Assembly: GCA_030583865.1 (NCBI GenBank)
Contig: CP129479.1
Span: forward strand, 1,252,744 to 1,316,743
Reading direction: 5' to 3'
Source of the DNA: Thermodesulfobacteriota bacterium
GTDB taxonomy: Bacteria > Desulfobacterota > GWC2-55-46
Length of the DNA stretch: 64,000 nt
Below the pieces are notes generated by a model that did no database searches, was not told the DNA's origin, and saw only the letters and a program-made list of their open reading frames with translations. This document shows, piece after piece, positions 42,767-51,851 of this stretch (the stretch's first letter is position 1; each line of letters opens with the position of its first letter). The position numbers and the translations under genes were made by a program.

Positions 42767-43921
42767 TTAGAACCTCCACTCTCCGCCCGATAGGGTTATG
42801 TTGACGAAAACCTTGTTTCTCCTGAGCCCGGTCCCGAGCCCGTCCTCGGTCCATTGCCGGTAGTGCGAGACCCCCGCGCCGAGCCTTATCCACTTGTTCG
42901 CCTGCCAGTTCCCGGAGAGCTCGGCTATGTACGAGCGGATATCGACCTCGCCCTCGGGCTCGGATTTATGGCTGGCGACCCCTCCGTATATGGACGATGA
43001 TATGTTCCTCCTTACCGTGAAGTCCCAGATGAATATGACCGAGTCCCTGAGGCTTATCTCGTCCGTGAGCCCGGTCGGGGTGGATACGTCCCTTACGAAC
43101 GAGAGCGTAAGAACGGAGTCCTTGAGGTTCTTGACTATTCCGGCGTTCGCGGTAAGGAAGAGATCGTCTCCGTCGAGCCCCGTCGCGTACTCTGCGCCAC
43201 CGGAGAGGTTCACGCTCATCGTTGGCGAGACCGCCTCCTCGACTCCCGCCATGACCCCGTGCGTCCTGATGTGCTCCCGTTCCGTATCGAAACTGTAGAC
43301 CGAGTGCGCGTACGAGATGCTTGCCGTTCCGTTCGGTCCGTACCTGTAGCCTCCCGAGAGCGTCCCCGAGTCCGTCCGGCTGTCGACGAGGTCAGGGTTT
43401 TCGAACTTCTGCACATGGTTCCTCATGGTGAGCGATACGCTCGTGTTCCTGCTGGTTTCCCGGCCTATCGTCAGGTGAGCGTTATTCGTGAGTATGTCCG
43501 TCCTCGTCACAAGCACTCCCTCTTCGAAGCCCAGCGCCCGGAGCGAGTCCTCGGAATAGCTGAAGCTGTCGCCGGCCCCCAGATACCACCTGCTTGTTAG
43601 GTCGGTCGAGAAGGAGACCCCGGCCCTGTGCGATATGTTGTTAAGGTCGGAGTTTCTGGCATGAAAGTCGGCCGTAAGCCCGTAATGCAAGTCCAGCTCG
43701 TAAGTCCTTCCGGTCCTCCTCAGGTCGAAGCCCGGCACGACCGAGGCTATGTAGTCGCCTTCCTCGTCGCCTGCCTCGTCATCGACGAACCGGACGTTGG
43801 AATCGTACCTGAAGTCCAGCGTCACGGCTGGGACGAAGGTGTTGTTACGGGCTTCCGCGCGGCCCGGTAAGATGAGAAGCACCGCTGCCGCTACGCTTGC
43901 GATAGCCGCTTTAGCGTACAA
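42767..43921 (-). CDS. Outer-membrane beta-barrel protein of the export operon
   Basis: The 384-residue protein has a signal peptide (about 1-24, 'LLILPGRAEA') and alternating beta-strand sequence with many aromatic strand ends, finishing in Trp-Arg-Phe, a typical barrel C-terminus. It fits the uncharacterised PEP-CTERM-system-associated barrel family often found between Wza and Wzz. It may anchor or assist export across the outer membrane. The start appears to be TTG at 43921, overlapping the wza-like stop by 11 bases; no in-frame ATG would keep the signal peptide. Confidence 0.78.
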   Translation of the reverse strand: MYAKAAIASVAAAVLLILPGRAEARNNTFVPAVTLDFRYDSNVRFVDDEAGDEEGDYIASVVPGFDLRRTGRTYELDLHYGLTADFHARNSDLNNISHRAGVSFSTDLTSRWYLGAGDSFSYSEDSLRALGFEEGVLVTRTDILTNNAHLTIGRETSRNTSVSLTMRNHVQKFENPDLVDSRTDSGTLSGGYRYGPNGTASISYAHSVYSFDTEREHIRTHGVMAGVEEAVSPTMSVNLSGGAEYATGLDGDDLFLTANAGIVKNLKDSVLTLSFVRDVSTPTGLTDEISLRDSVIFIWDFTVRRNISSSIYGGVASHKSEPEGEVDIRSYIAELSGNWQANKWIRLGAGVSHYRQWTEDGLGTGLRRNKVFVNITLSGGEWRF

Positions 43922-44531
43922 AGATGGTGTCTCCCGGCCTGAGGACGAGGTTCTTGTCCTTCTTCGCGTCCTCGTCGATGATTTCGCTGAAGCGGATCCT
44001 CGTCTTCTCGGCCTCTCCGCCCCTGCCTTCCCTGACGAGTATTATATTGTTCGACGCGAACTGGCTCATTCCACCGGCCATGGCAATGGCCTGGAGCACG
44101 GTCGTCTTCCTCGACAGGTTGTAGGTGCCGGGGTTCAAGACCTCTCCGAGCACGAATATCCTGTAGCTCCTCACCTCCTGGACTATGACGGAGGTGACTA
44201 CCGTCTCCTGGTACTCCTTGAGCCTTTCGCTGATGTCGTCCCTGAGCTGGAGGGGCGTGAGCCCTGCCGCCCGTATGTCTCCTATGAGCGGAAGGGATAT
44301 CATGCCGTCGGGCCGTACGCCGACTATCTTAGAGAGGTCTGGGTTCTTCCATACGGCTATTTCGAGGATGTCCTCAATGCCGATTACATAGTCTGGGTCC
44401 TTCGCGAGCTCCGCGCCCTTTGCCTCGGGCGCCGCCTTGGTCCCGCCCTGGGGGGCGGCAAGCGCGCCGGTCGCAAAGAGCATTAAAGCGAGAACGGGGA
44501 TGATAAAGAGCCTGGAGATTTGAAATGTCAT
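43911..44531 (-). CDS. wza: Polysaccharide export protein (Wza-like)
   Basis: The 206-residue protein has a signal peptide (ending 'GALA'), a polysaccharide-export domain ('DYVIGIEDILEIAVWKNPDL') and SLBB-type segments ('FVLGEVLNPGTYNL', 'LQAIAMAGGMSQFA'). No lipobox cysteine is present, so unlike E. coli Wza it is not a lipoprotein. It is half the usual length and probably works together with the barrel encoded next. GGAGG precedes the ATG at 44531. The gene lies 92 bases after the PilZ gene and opens the export block. Confidence 0.87.
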   Translation of the reverse strand: MTFQISRLFIIPVLALMLFATGALAAPQGGTKAAPEAKGAELAKDPDYVIGIEDILEIAVWKNPDLSKIVGVRPDGMISLPLIGDIRAAGLTPLQLRDDISERLKEYQETVVTSVIVQEVRSYRIFVLGEVLNPGTYNLSRKTTVLQAIAMAGGMSQFASNNIILVREGRGGEAEKTRIRFSEIIDEDAKKDKNLVLRPGDTIFVR

Positions 44532-44623
44532 TTCGTGAGTCCTCCGGTTGAGGATGACGCCGGTTTGAGGCGGCTTGTAGACTGATTCTATGCTCAAACG
44601 GATAATGGCAGCGGCAATGGAAC

Positions 44624-44974
44624 TCAGAGGAGCTTCAGGCCGGCGGAGGTCGTGGACCTTGAAACCTTCCTCGCCCATACGGTCCTGGCCCGCCCCCTCA
44701 GGCTCAGTTCTTCTATGCACACGTCCAGCATGGAATCGGCCTCAAGGGATGTCGAGCCGTTGAGGAGTATTCCCGCGCCTGAGTCCGAAAAATCCGTCGT
44801 CAGCGCCTTGTAGACCGAGCCGTTGACCGACAGGATGAGGTCCATTTCCTTTTTCGTCCGTTCTGACGACCTTCGCTCCGCAAGGTATACCCCGCAATGA
44901 GGACACCGCGCCCGCTCGTTACCGAAGGACATGAAAAAGGCCTTATAGCATTCCGGGCAGATTCTGAGCCTCAT
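44624..44974 (-). CDS. PilZ-domain protein with N-terminal zinc ribbon
   Basis: The 116-residue protein has two cysteine pairs (CPEC at 6-9 and CPHC at about 24-27) forming a probable zinc ribbon, then a PilZ-type domain with arginines in 'RRSSERTKKEM' and the D-x-S-x-x-G motif in 'DFSDSGAGILL'. These are the two c-di-GMP contact motifs. Placed just ahead of wza, it probably makes polymer export or its operon respond to c-di-GMP. The ATG at 44974 lies only about five bases after the predicted transcription start. Function of the zinc ribbon is unknown. Confidence 0.8.
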   Translation of the reverse strand: MRLRICPECYKAFFMSFGNERARCPHCGVYLAERRSSERTKKEMDLILSVNGSVYKALTTDFSDSGAGILLNGSTSLEADSMLDVCIEELSLRGRARTVWARKVSRSTTSAGLKLL

Positions 44975-44985
44975 TTCACCGCGCT

Positions 44986-45014
44986 CTGTAAAAGGATTGT
45001 CGTGCTCGTGTCAA
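44986..45014 (-). promoter_or_regulatory. Candidate sigma-70 promoter of the export operon
   Basis: A perfect -35 TTGACA (45014-45009, minus strand) is followed after 17 bases by TTACAG (44991-44986), a poor -10. Transcription would begin near 44979, leaving almost no leader before the PilZ ATG. The -35 and spacing are good, the -10 is weak. It is the best promoter seen for the pilZ-wza export operon. Confidence 0.42.
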
Positions 45015-45060
45015 TAGTTTTTCCAAGCGCCACAAAACTAAGGATAGCCCACTGCCACGG

Positions 45061-45096
45061 TAATACAATCCATCCGACGGATGAAAAAGGGTATTA
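45061..45096. repeat. Nested inverted repeat upstream of the export promoter
   Basis: An outer pair, TAATAC (45061-45066) with GTATTA (45091-45096), encloses an inner pair, CATCCG (45071-45076) with CGGATG (45078-45083). It lies about 50 bases upstream of the candidate -35 and could be a regulator site. Apart from this and the promoter, the 45015-45241 stretch shows no gene and no clear terminator for gspF. Confidence 0.5.
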
Positions 45097-45241
45097 AAAA
45101 GGACTACAACCTGCGCCGCCCTGAAGGGGAGCTGCAGATCCGGGGCGGTCAAATGTAATCAGGAGATTGTTTGTCCCGGGCGGGTATTCGTGAGCTGTAT
45201 GAGGGCAGGGGAACCGCCTGAAAGGTAAAGTGCCTGGGATC

Positions 45242-46441
45242 CTAACGGATGACCTGGTTGAGCTCGAATATGGGGAGGAGCATGGCAAGGACTATGAAGC
45301 CAACGATTATCCCCATGACGAGTATGAGGACAGGCTCAAGCAGCGAGAGGCTCTTTTTTACGCCGTTTTGAAATTCAGCGTCGTATGCCTCGGCGGTCCG
45401 GATGAGCATCTCGTCGAGGTTCCCGCTCCTTTCGCCGACGCCTATCATGTGTACTACCACGGGCGGCAGGACGCCGGAGCTCTTGAGGCTCGATGACAGG
45501 GGCGCGCCGCCTGAACAGTCCCTTATGGCCGCCATCAGTATGTTCCTGTATACTTGGTTGCCGACCACCTCTGAGGTTATCTCGAGCGCCTTGAGGAGCT
45601 GGACCCCGCCTTTAAGGAGGCTCCCGAGAGTGCGGGCGAGGCTCGCGATCTGGAATGAGGCGGCAATCGGCCCGAACCACGGAAGCCGGAGGAGCATGCC
45701 GTCGATAAAGGCCTTGCCCCGGGGCCGCCTTGCCTGGCGCGCTATGAACCAGGCTGCCGCTCCTCCACCGGCTATCATCACGTGCCAATAGGCGGTGGCG
45801 AGGTCCGCCATGCCCAGAAGGAGCACCGTTATTAGCGGAAGCTCCGCGCCGGTGTCGGTGAATATGCGGGCTATCTTGGGTATGACGAATACGAAGAGAA
45901 AGAGGACAACCGATGCGCCCACGAGGGTCATGAGCGCAGGATAGGTGAGCGCGGCCCTGACTTCGGCGTTTATCCTGGCCCTTGTCTCAAGGTAGTCGGC
46001 GAGCCTCGGAAGTACGTCCTCGAGGGAGCCGCTCGCCTCTGCCGCGAGTACAAGGCCCCTGTAAAAAGGCGAGAAGACGTCCTTTTTTTCCTCGAGCGCC
46101 CTGGCAAGGGAGCTTCCCCCGGTGATGGACTCCTTGATGTCAAGTACCGTTGAGCGGAGCCTGGGCAATTCCGTGTTCTCGGCGAGGACCGCGAGCGCAT
46201 CGGTAAGGCTCGTGCCTGCGGCGACGAGCGTTGCGAGCTGCCGTGTAAACGCCGCGAGCGCCCCTGCCGGCACCCGGCCTGATGCGCGGCCACCTCTTCC
46301 TTCCGCCGGCCTACTGACCTCGATTGGGAAGAGTCCGCTCGTCTTGAGCGACTGGACGGCCTCTCGCTCGCCCGCTGCGTTTATCTGCCCTGCGACCGCG
46401 TTTCCGTTCCTGTCGTACGCCCTGTAGGTGAAGTTCGGCAT
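45242..46441 (-). CDS. gspF: Type II secretion inner-membrane platform protein GspF
   Basis: The 399-residue protein has two T2SSF repeats with membrane segments, an opening 'MPNFTYRAYDRNGNAVAGQI' and the signature 'FTRQLATLVAAGTSLTDALAVL' and its second copy. GspF is the polytopic platform that couples the GspE ATPase to pseudopilus assembly. Length is normal for the family. It starts six bases after gspE and is the last gene of the minus-strand secretion arm. Confidence 0.93.
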   Translation of the reverse strand: MPNFTYRAYDRNGNAVAGQINAAGEREAVQSLKTSGLFPIEVSRPAEGRGGRASGRVPAGALAAFTRQLATLVAAGTSLTDALAVLAENTELPRLRSTVLDIKESITGGSSLARALEEKKDVFSPFYRGLVLAAEASGSLEDVLPRLADYLETRARINAEVRAALTYPALMTLVGASVVLFLFVFVIPKIARIFTDTGAELPLITVLLLGMADLATAYWHVMIAGGGAAAWFIARQARRPRGKAFIDGMLLRLPWFGPIAASFQIASLARTLGSLLKGGVQLLKALEITSEVVGNQVYRNILMAAIRDCSGGAPLSSSLKSSGVLPPVVVHMIGVGERSGNLDEMLIRTAEAYDAEFQNGVKKSLSLLEPVLILVMGIIVGFIVLAMLLPIFELNQVIR

Positions 46442-46447
46442 CCTGCT

Positions 46448-47998
46448 TTAATTCCCGTCGTCCCTCGTTACCCTCAAGACCTCTTCGAGGCTCGTAATGC
46501 CCTGGGCCGCCTTTTCGAGGCCGTCCTCCATCATGGTCTTAAGCCCCTTTGAGAGGGCGTGCCGCCGGATGGTGTCCGCGTCCTGGTTCCTGAGTATCAG
46601 CGGCCTCAAGTCCGGGCCCGGCACGAGGAACTCGAATATGCCGCTCCTCCCGTAGTAGCCGGTCTGGAAGCACTTCTCGCAGCCTCCGGCGGCGTAGAGG
46701 AGCTTTGGCGGAGTCCTGAAGAGTTTAGTTTCGGAGTCCGACGGCGCGTACCCCTTTTTGCACGAAGGGCAGAGCATCCTTACAAGGCGCTGCGCCAGTA
46801 TGCCGGATATCGAGGAGGCCACCAGAAACGGCTCGATGCCCATGTCAACGAGCCTGGTTACGGCGCTCGACGTGTCGTTCGTGTGAAGGGTTGAGAGCAC
46901 AAGGTGCCCGGTAAGCGAGGCCTGTATGGCGATCTCTGCGGTCTCCCTGTCCCGTATCTCTCCCACCATGATGACGTCCGGGTCCTGCCTGAGGATCGAG
47001 CGGAGGCCGCTTGCGAAGGTTAGCCCTATCTTCGGGTTCACGTGCACCTGGCCTATGCCCTTCAGCTGGTACTCTACCGGGTCCTCGACCGTTATTATGT
47101 TACGCGTGGTCGAGTTTATGGCGCTTATCGCCGAATAGAGGGTCGTGGTCTTTCCGGAGCCGGTCGGGCCGGTTACCAATATGATGCCTGAATTCCGGGC
47201 CAGCAGCCCTTCGAGCGTGGAGACCTGCCCGGGGTTCAGGCCCAGCCTGTCGAGGCTTATTATCTCGGCTTTACGGTCGAGAAGCCGCAGTACCGTCCTC
47301 TCGCCGTAGGACGTGGGTATTACAGAGACCCTGACGTAAACGTCCTTCCCGGCCACGAGGAGCCTGATCTTCCCGTCCTGCGGAAGCCTTTTTTCAGCAA
47401 TGTCCAGGCCCGCCATGATCTTTACCCTGCTCGATAGCGCCTCCTGTATGGACTTGGGCGGGGTGAGGACCGGGTACAGGACGCCGTCTATCCTGAACCT
47501 TACCTCCACCTCCTTCTCGTACGGCTCTATGTGTATGTCGCTCGCCCTGTCCTTCACGGCCTTGAAGAGGAGCGAGTTGAGGAGCTTTATTATCGGGGCC
47601 TCGTCCGCGAGGTCTATAAGGTCCTTCGGCTCCTCCCACGACGTCGAGAGCGCGTCGAGGCTTTCAGCGCCGAGGCCGTCCATTACGTCCTTCGCCGAGC
47701 CGGAGAGCCTGTCGAAAAACCTGTTGATGGCGTCGTTAACGACCCCCTCGTCGGCGAAGACCGGCCTTACCGGGAAGCCGGTTATCCTCTCAAGCTCGGC
47801 TACCGTGAAGATGCCCCTCGGCCCCGTAAGGGCCACGAGCAGGTGGCCGTCGTTGACCTTGAGCGGCATGACCATGTTCTTCTTGACGTAATTAAGGGAA
47901 ACCTTCTCCAGAATGGCCGGGTCCACGTACTCGTCCCGTATCTCCTTTATGCGGTGGAACCTGCCCTTCGGCATTGCCTCGAATACGGCTTTATCCAT
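46448..47998 (-). CDS. gspE: Type II secretion ATPase GspE
   Basis: The 516-residue ATPase has an N-terminal N1E/GspE-type domain ('AVFEAMPKGRF', 'TGFPVRPVFADE'), Walker A 'GPTGSGKTT', Asp box 'ITVEDPVEYQ', Walker B 'DPDVIMVGEIRD' and His box 'LSTLHTND'. Four cysteines (CPSC, then CEKC) form the zinc-binding C-terminal module. It powers pseudopilus extension from the cytoplasm. It begins eight bases inside gspD, indicating coupling. Confidence 0.94.
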   Translation of the reverse strand: MDKAVFEAMPKGRFHRIKEIRDEYVDPAILEKVSLNYVKKNMVMPLKVNDGHLLVALTGPRGIFTVAELERITGFPVRPVFADEGVVNDAINRFFDRLSGSAKDVMDGLGAESLDALSTSWEEPKDLIDLADEAPIIKLLNSLLFKAVKDRASDIHIEPYEKEVEVRFRIDGVLYPVLTPPKSIQEALSSRVKIMAGLDIAEKRLPQDGKIRLLVAGKDVYVRVSVIPTSYGERTVLRLLDRKAEIISLDRLGLNPGQVSTLEGLLARNSGIILVTGPTGSGKTTTLYSAISAINSTTRNIITVEDPVEYQLKGIGQVHVNPKIGLTFASGLRSILRQDPDVIMVGEIRDRETAEIAIQASLTGHLVLSTLHTNDTSSAVTRLVDMGIEPFLVASSISGILAQRLVRMLCPSCKKGYAPSDSETKLFRTPPKLLYAAGGCEKCFQTGYYGRSGIFEFLVPGPDLRPLILRNQDADTIRRHALSKGLKTMMEDGLEKAAQGITSLEEVLRVTRDDGN

Positions 47999-49973
47999 CA
48001 GTTCCCATCCTCTCTTCGCTTACGGCTGGGCCGCCCGGCCCGTCCTTCTTTCCGGGGGCGTCCGGCCCGTTCATCTCGAACTCCATTCTCTTCCTATCCC
48101 TCAGGTCCTCGAGCCCCTTGAAGTCCTCTATGATGTACGGGGTTATGAAGACCAGGAGGTTGGTCTTCTGGGTCTGGTCCCTCTTGGACTTGAAAAGCCA
48201 TCCGATGAGCGGGATGTCGCCGAGCAGGGGTACCTTGGTGCTGTTGTTCGTGCTCCTGTTCTGTATCAGCCCGCCTATTACCACGGTCTGGTTGTTCTTT
48301 ACGACCACGCTCGTGGACGCGCTCCTCTTGGTCGTTATGATGTCGGATGCGCCTCCGGTCCTCGTTGGGGAGATGGCTGATATCTCCTGGTAGATGTCGA
48401 GTCGGACGAAGTCGCCCTCGCTTATCTTGGGCCTTATGCGGAGCCGTATGCCGACGTCGCGCCTCTCTATCGACTGAAGAACGGGCTGGCCCTCTGTCGC
48501 AGGCTGCCTTTCGAGGCTCGAAAGGAAGGGCACGTTCTCGCCGACCATTATCTCGGCCTCCGAGTTGTCGCTCGTGAGTATCTGGGGCGTGGAGAGGACG
48601 TTCACGATGTCCTTGAACTCGGAGAGCGAAAAAAGCACCGCGAACCCCGGGGCGGTGAGGTTGAATGTCGTGCCGTCGGTCCTCGTCACGGGTATCGTAA
48701 GGAGGTTCCCCAGCCCCCCGACCGTAAGACCGGCAAGGCCGTTAAGGATATTCTGGACGGCGGTCGCGTCAACGGCCCCCACGCCGCCTATGGCAACGGG
48801 CTCGTTGTCCTTCTTGGCCGTGAGCCTGAACCTTGTGCCGAGCTCTATCGCCTTGTCAACGGTGACCTCGGTTATCATGGCCTCGACGAAGACCTGCCTG
48901 GGCCTGCGGTCGAGCATTTCCACCACCTGTATTATGTTCCGGTAGTCGGCAGGGGAGGCCATGATTATGAGGGCGTTCGAGGCCCTGCTCGGGGTTATCC
49001 GTATGGAGCCCGTAAGTTCCTGCGTGATACGCTGGGCACCCGGCGCCTCTCCGGCTGCGGGCGCGGCCCCTGGCCGCAGAAGCGCGTCAAGGACCCTCGC
49101 GAGGTCCTCGGCGTCGGCGTTCTCGAGATAGTATACGTTTATGCGGCTGCTGGCCTCGGGCGGGGGCACGTCGAGGAGGGCGATAAATTCCTTGTAGAAC
49201 TCCCTGCCCTCGAGCGCGTCGGAGAGTATTATGGCGTTCAGCCGCTCGTCCGGGGTTATCGAGCTCTCGGTCTCCTCGCGCCTTATGCCGGTCCTCCTCT
49301 GCTCCTCGCGCCGGAGTATCTGGGCTATGACCTCGGCCTGCGCGTGCCTGAGATAGACGACCTCAGGCTCCGTAAGGCCCTGAGGCGCGTCCATCGCGGT
49401 GAGTATCGTGAGTATCTTCTCGATGTTGTTGGCCGTGTCTACGAGAAGGAGCGCGTTCCTGGCCCCGAAGACGGATATCTGGCCGTTCCTTGAAATGAGC
49501 GGCTGGACCGCGGAGAAGGCGTCCTGCACGGGGATGTAGCTCAAAGGCACGAGCCGCACTATGTACTCGTCGGGCCTTGCGGTATCCGGGTCGAGGACGA
49601 CCGGCGTGCCGCTCTGCCTAGCAGCTGACGCGGGAATTATCTTGTAGAAGCCGTCCGCCTCGATGAGGGTGAAATTCTTGAGCTCCAGCGCGGAGACGAA
49701 AATGTTCAGGGCCTCCTCGCTCGTGAGCCTTCCCGGGGCTATTATCGTGACCCTGCCCCGGAGAGTTTCGTCGTATATGAAGTTCCTCCCGGTTATCTCG
49801 CTCATTATCCTTACGAGCGACGAGATCTCAACGTCCACGAAGTTCAGGGTTATCTCTTCGGCCCCCCTCTGCTCCTGCCCATCGGCATTCCTGGACGCCG
49901 CGTGTGAGATTACAAGTATGACGAGGAGGAATAAAAGGTATTTATGGGCCGTTTTGCCTGTCATGTATCTCAT
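47991..49973 (-). CDS. gspD: Type II secretion secretin GspD
   Basis: The protein has a signal sequence ('KYLLFLLVILVISHAASRNADG'), N0-N3 domains ('ITLNFVDVEISSLVRIMSEI' and repeats) and a C-terminal secretin domain ('VVVIGGLIQNRSTNNSTKVP', 'LLGDIPLIGWLF'). It forms the outer-membrane channel. The start is taken as ATG 49973 (660 residues), with ATG 49964 as an alternative; the open frame to 50108 would spoil the signal peptide. No pilotin is seen nearby. The 156-base gap to gspC holds a possible internal promoter. Confidence 0.92.
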   Translation of the reverse strand: MRYMTGKTAHKYLLFLLVILVISHAASRNADGQEQRGAEEITLNFVDVEISSLVRIMSEITGRNFIYDETLRGRVTIIAPGRLTSEEALNIFVSALELKNFTLIEADGFYKIIPASAARQSGTPVVLDPDTARPDEYIVRLVPLSYIPVQDAFSAVQPLISRNGQISVFGARNALLLVDTANNIEKILTILTAMDAPQGLTEPEVVYLRHAQAEVIAQILRREEQRRTGIRREETESSITPDERLNAIILSDALEGREFYKEFIALLDVPPPEASSRINVYYLENADAEDLARVLDALLRPGAAPAAGEAPGAQRITQELTGSIRITPSRASNALIIMASPADYRNIIQVVEMLDRRPRQVFVEAMITEVTVDKAIELGTRFRLTAKKDNEPVAIGGVGAVDATAVQNILNGLAGLTVGGLGNLLTIPVTRTDGTTFNLTAPGFAVLFSLSEFKDIVNVLSTPQILTSDNSEAEIMVGENVPFLSSLERQPATEGQPVLQSIERRDVGIRLRIRPKISEGDFVRLDIYQEISAISPTRTGGASDIITTKRSASTSVVVKNNQTVVIGGLIQNRSTNNSTKVPLLGDIPLIGWLFKSKRDQTQKTNLLVFITPYIIEDFKGLEDLRDRKRMEFEMNGPDAPGKKDGPGGPAVSEERMGTDG

Positions 49974-50094
49974 GAGGATGCCATGTTCCGGCTCCGCCGG
50001 TCTGGGTTCGGGGCAGCACTGGATTTCCGAGAGCACGGCTATGTATCCGGCGGCAAAAACGGCTTGAAAGGTAAGCTCAAAAACACGGACTTTG

Positions 50095-50103
50095 ATTATA
50101 ACA
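50095..50103 (-). promoter_or_regulatory. Possible extended -10 promoter between gspC and gspD
   Basis: On the minus strand TGTTATAAT (50103-50095) gives an extended -10 (TGn plus TATAAT) with no recognisable -35. It could let gspD-E-F be transcribed separately from the regulator and gspC. The evidence is the motif alone. Confidence 0.3.
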
Positions 50104-50129
50104 CACAATTTTCTCTAAGGCCCTTCACC

Positions 50130-50999
50130 TTACTGGATGGAGTAGCGGAAGCTCGTGGGACGCCCCTTCCTTATGACGCCGAGGTCGAAGCTGGTCTCGC
50201 CCTTGAGGGCGGAGAGCACCTGCACGGCCTTTTCAGGCGAGTCTATCCTGTAGCCGTTGATGCTCGTAAGGACGTCCCCGTCCTTGAGGCCGATGGCGTC
50301 GAACACGCCCCTGGGCTTTATTTCGGACAGGGTGAAGCCCTGGACCGAGCCGTTCGAAACACTCGGGGTAAGCCTGGCGTCCGTCATTATCCTGCCCAAG
50401 TCGCCGAGCGCGCTCTCAACCGCCCCCCGTTCTATGACCCAGTCCTTGTCGGTAACCTGCCTTGAGTAGGCCGGGTCTTTTTTCGGAGGGGCTCCGGAGG
50501 CGCTCTTTTCACCCATGGCCGAGAGGGATTCCGGTATGTCCTCGATGAAGACCCTGTACGCGGCCTCACCGGAGCCGGTTGATACCACTGCCCGCCCGGG
50601 AGAGACCGACATGAGGACGCCAGAGCCGAAGACGCTGTCGCCGACCTTGAATACCGTTTCCCCTTCCGTGCCCTCTTTGCTGAAGACGGCAAAGCCCCTG
50701 GCCCCGGTATAGGTGCCGACGAGCTTCAGTTCCGGCAGGGGGGCCTCCTGGCCTGTCCCTGCCGGTCCCCTGTGCTCAATCCTCGCAAGCTTCCCGGCCT
50801 TCCCGGGGTAGACGCCTTTCTCTACGACCGGTGCGTAGTCCTCGAAGGCGGCTTCGGCCCTGGGTTCCACATGCGAGGCCGCGGCCTGGAGCCTGGGCTT
50901 CGGCTCGTATCCGAGCAGTATGTAATCCCTGGCGAGGAGCCCGAGGAGCGGAAACGCGGCAAGCGCCAGTACTATATTGACAATCCTTATCTTTGACAT
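50130..50999 (-). CDS. gspC: Type II secretion protein GspC with PDZ domain
   Basis: The 289-residue protein has one N-terminal membrane anchor ('IVNIVLALAAFPLLGLLA'), a homology-region segment ('LPELKLVGTYTGARGFAVFS', then 'FKVGDSVFGSGVLMSVS') and a C-terminal PDZ domain ('GFTLSEIKPRGVFDAIGLKDGDVLTSINGY' in parts). GspC links the inner-membrane platform to the secretin. It is the first secretion gene after the LuxR-type regulator, 30 bases downstream of it. Confidence 0.9.
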   Translation of the reverse strand: MSKIRIVNIVLALAAFPLLGLLARDYILLGYEPKPRLQAAASHVEPRAEAAFEDYAPVVEKGVYPGKAGKLARIEHRGPAGTGQEAPLPELKLVGTYTGARGFAVFSKEGTEGETVFKVGDSVFGSGVLMSVSPGRAVVSTGSGEAAYRVFIEDIPESLSAMGEKSASGAPPKKDPAYSRQVTDKDWVIERGAVESALGDLGRIMTDARLTPSVSNGSVQGFTLSEIKPRGVFDAIGLKDGDVLTSINGYRIDSPEKAVQVLSALKGETSFDLGVIRKGRPTSFRYSIQ

Positions 51000-51029
51000 C
51001 CTGATGCGGCTTTCTTCTCTAGACCCGGC

Positions 51030-51665
51030 TCATTTTCCCGTGAAGAGCGCTTCCCTGGCCGCCGGGTTTCTCATTGAATAGTTTATGAGCTGGGACCGGG
51101 TGGTGATGCCCAGCTTCTTGAATATCCTGTGGAGGTGCGTCTTGACCGTAAGCTCGCTTATCCGGAGCTTGTCGGCGATCTCCCTGTTCCTGAGGCCCCT
51201 CCCGGCAAGGGCCACTATTTCCTTCTCCTTGGGCGATAGGACCTCGCCCCTGTCCTTTTTGAGCCTGTTCACGCTCCAGAGAAGGTCCTTTACCGTAGCC
51301 TTGTCCATCCATATGTCGCCGGAGGCGACGGAACGGATGGCCTTTTTAAGGACCGCGGGCGAGGCTTCCGAAAGTAGCACGCCTTTCAGGTTCCTGGCTA
51401 TTATGGCGGAGATGATATTGTCTTTGCCGCAGTCGGTGTCGAGCAGTATGAACCCGTTCTTCGTGGAAGGGTCGAGCTTCAGGAAAGAGCTGTACAGCGT
51501 GGGGAAGTCGGTCAGTATGACATCGGCGGATTCGATGTCGCCGTCGAGAATTTCGCTTCCGGCGGAGATATAGTCGGCCTCAAAGTCGTCTTCGTCCTCC
51601 AGGAGCCTTGTCACGCCCTCGGAGAAAAGGTCGTTGCTGAATGCGACCATCACCCTGATGCTCAT
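51030..51665 (-). CDS. NarL/LuxR-family regulator with atypical receiver
   Basis: The 211-residue protein has a receiver-like N-terminal domain and a C-terminal LuxR HTH ('LSPKEKEIVALAGRGLRNREIADKL', then 'TVKTHLHRIFKKLGI'). The receiver keeps a possible phospho-acceptor in 'VILTDFPT' but lacks the acidic pair near the N-terminus ('VMVAFSNDLF') and the conserved lysine ('GVLLSEAS'). It may therefore work without phosphorylation. It heads the gspCDEF arm and diverges from gspG, so it probably controls the secretion system. No kinase gene is adjacent. Confidence 0.85.
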   Translation of the reverse strand: MSIRVMVAFSNDLFSEGVTRLLEDEDDFEADYISAGSEILDGDIESADVILTDFPTLYSSFLKLDPSTKNGFILLDTDCGKDNIISAIIARNLKGVLLSEASPAVLKKAIRSVASGDIWMDKATVKDLLWSVNRLKKDRGEVLSPKEKEIVALAGRGLRNREIADKLRISELTVKTHLHRIFKKLGITTRSQLINYSMRNPAAREALFTGK

Positions 51666-51851
51666 CGAGCCCCACCTCTCTGGTAACTTGTTGTTCGACG
51701 TCTTCTACGGAGACAAACGGCCGGGACAACATTCGGCAGGACTTCTCAGACCATGAATGGGAGGTCGAAGGCTGATTCTCTCTTGTAATCACCGTCCCTT
51801 CCGGCTCGGCGCCCGCTGGATTACGGAGGCGCGGAAACATGCAGCAGGTTA

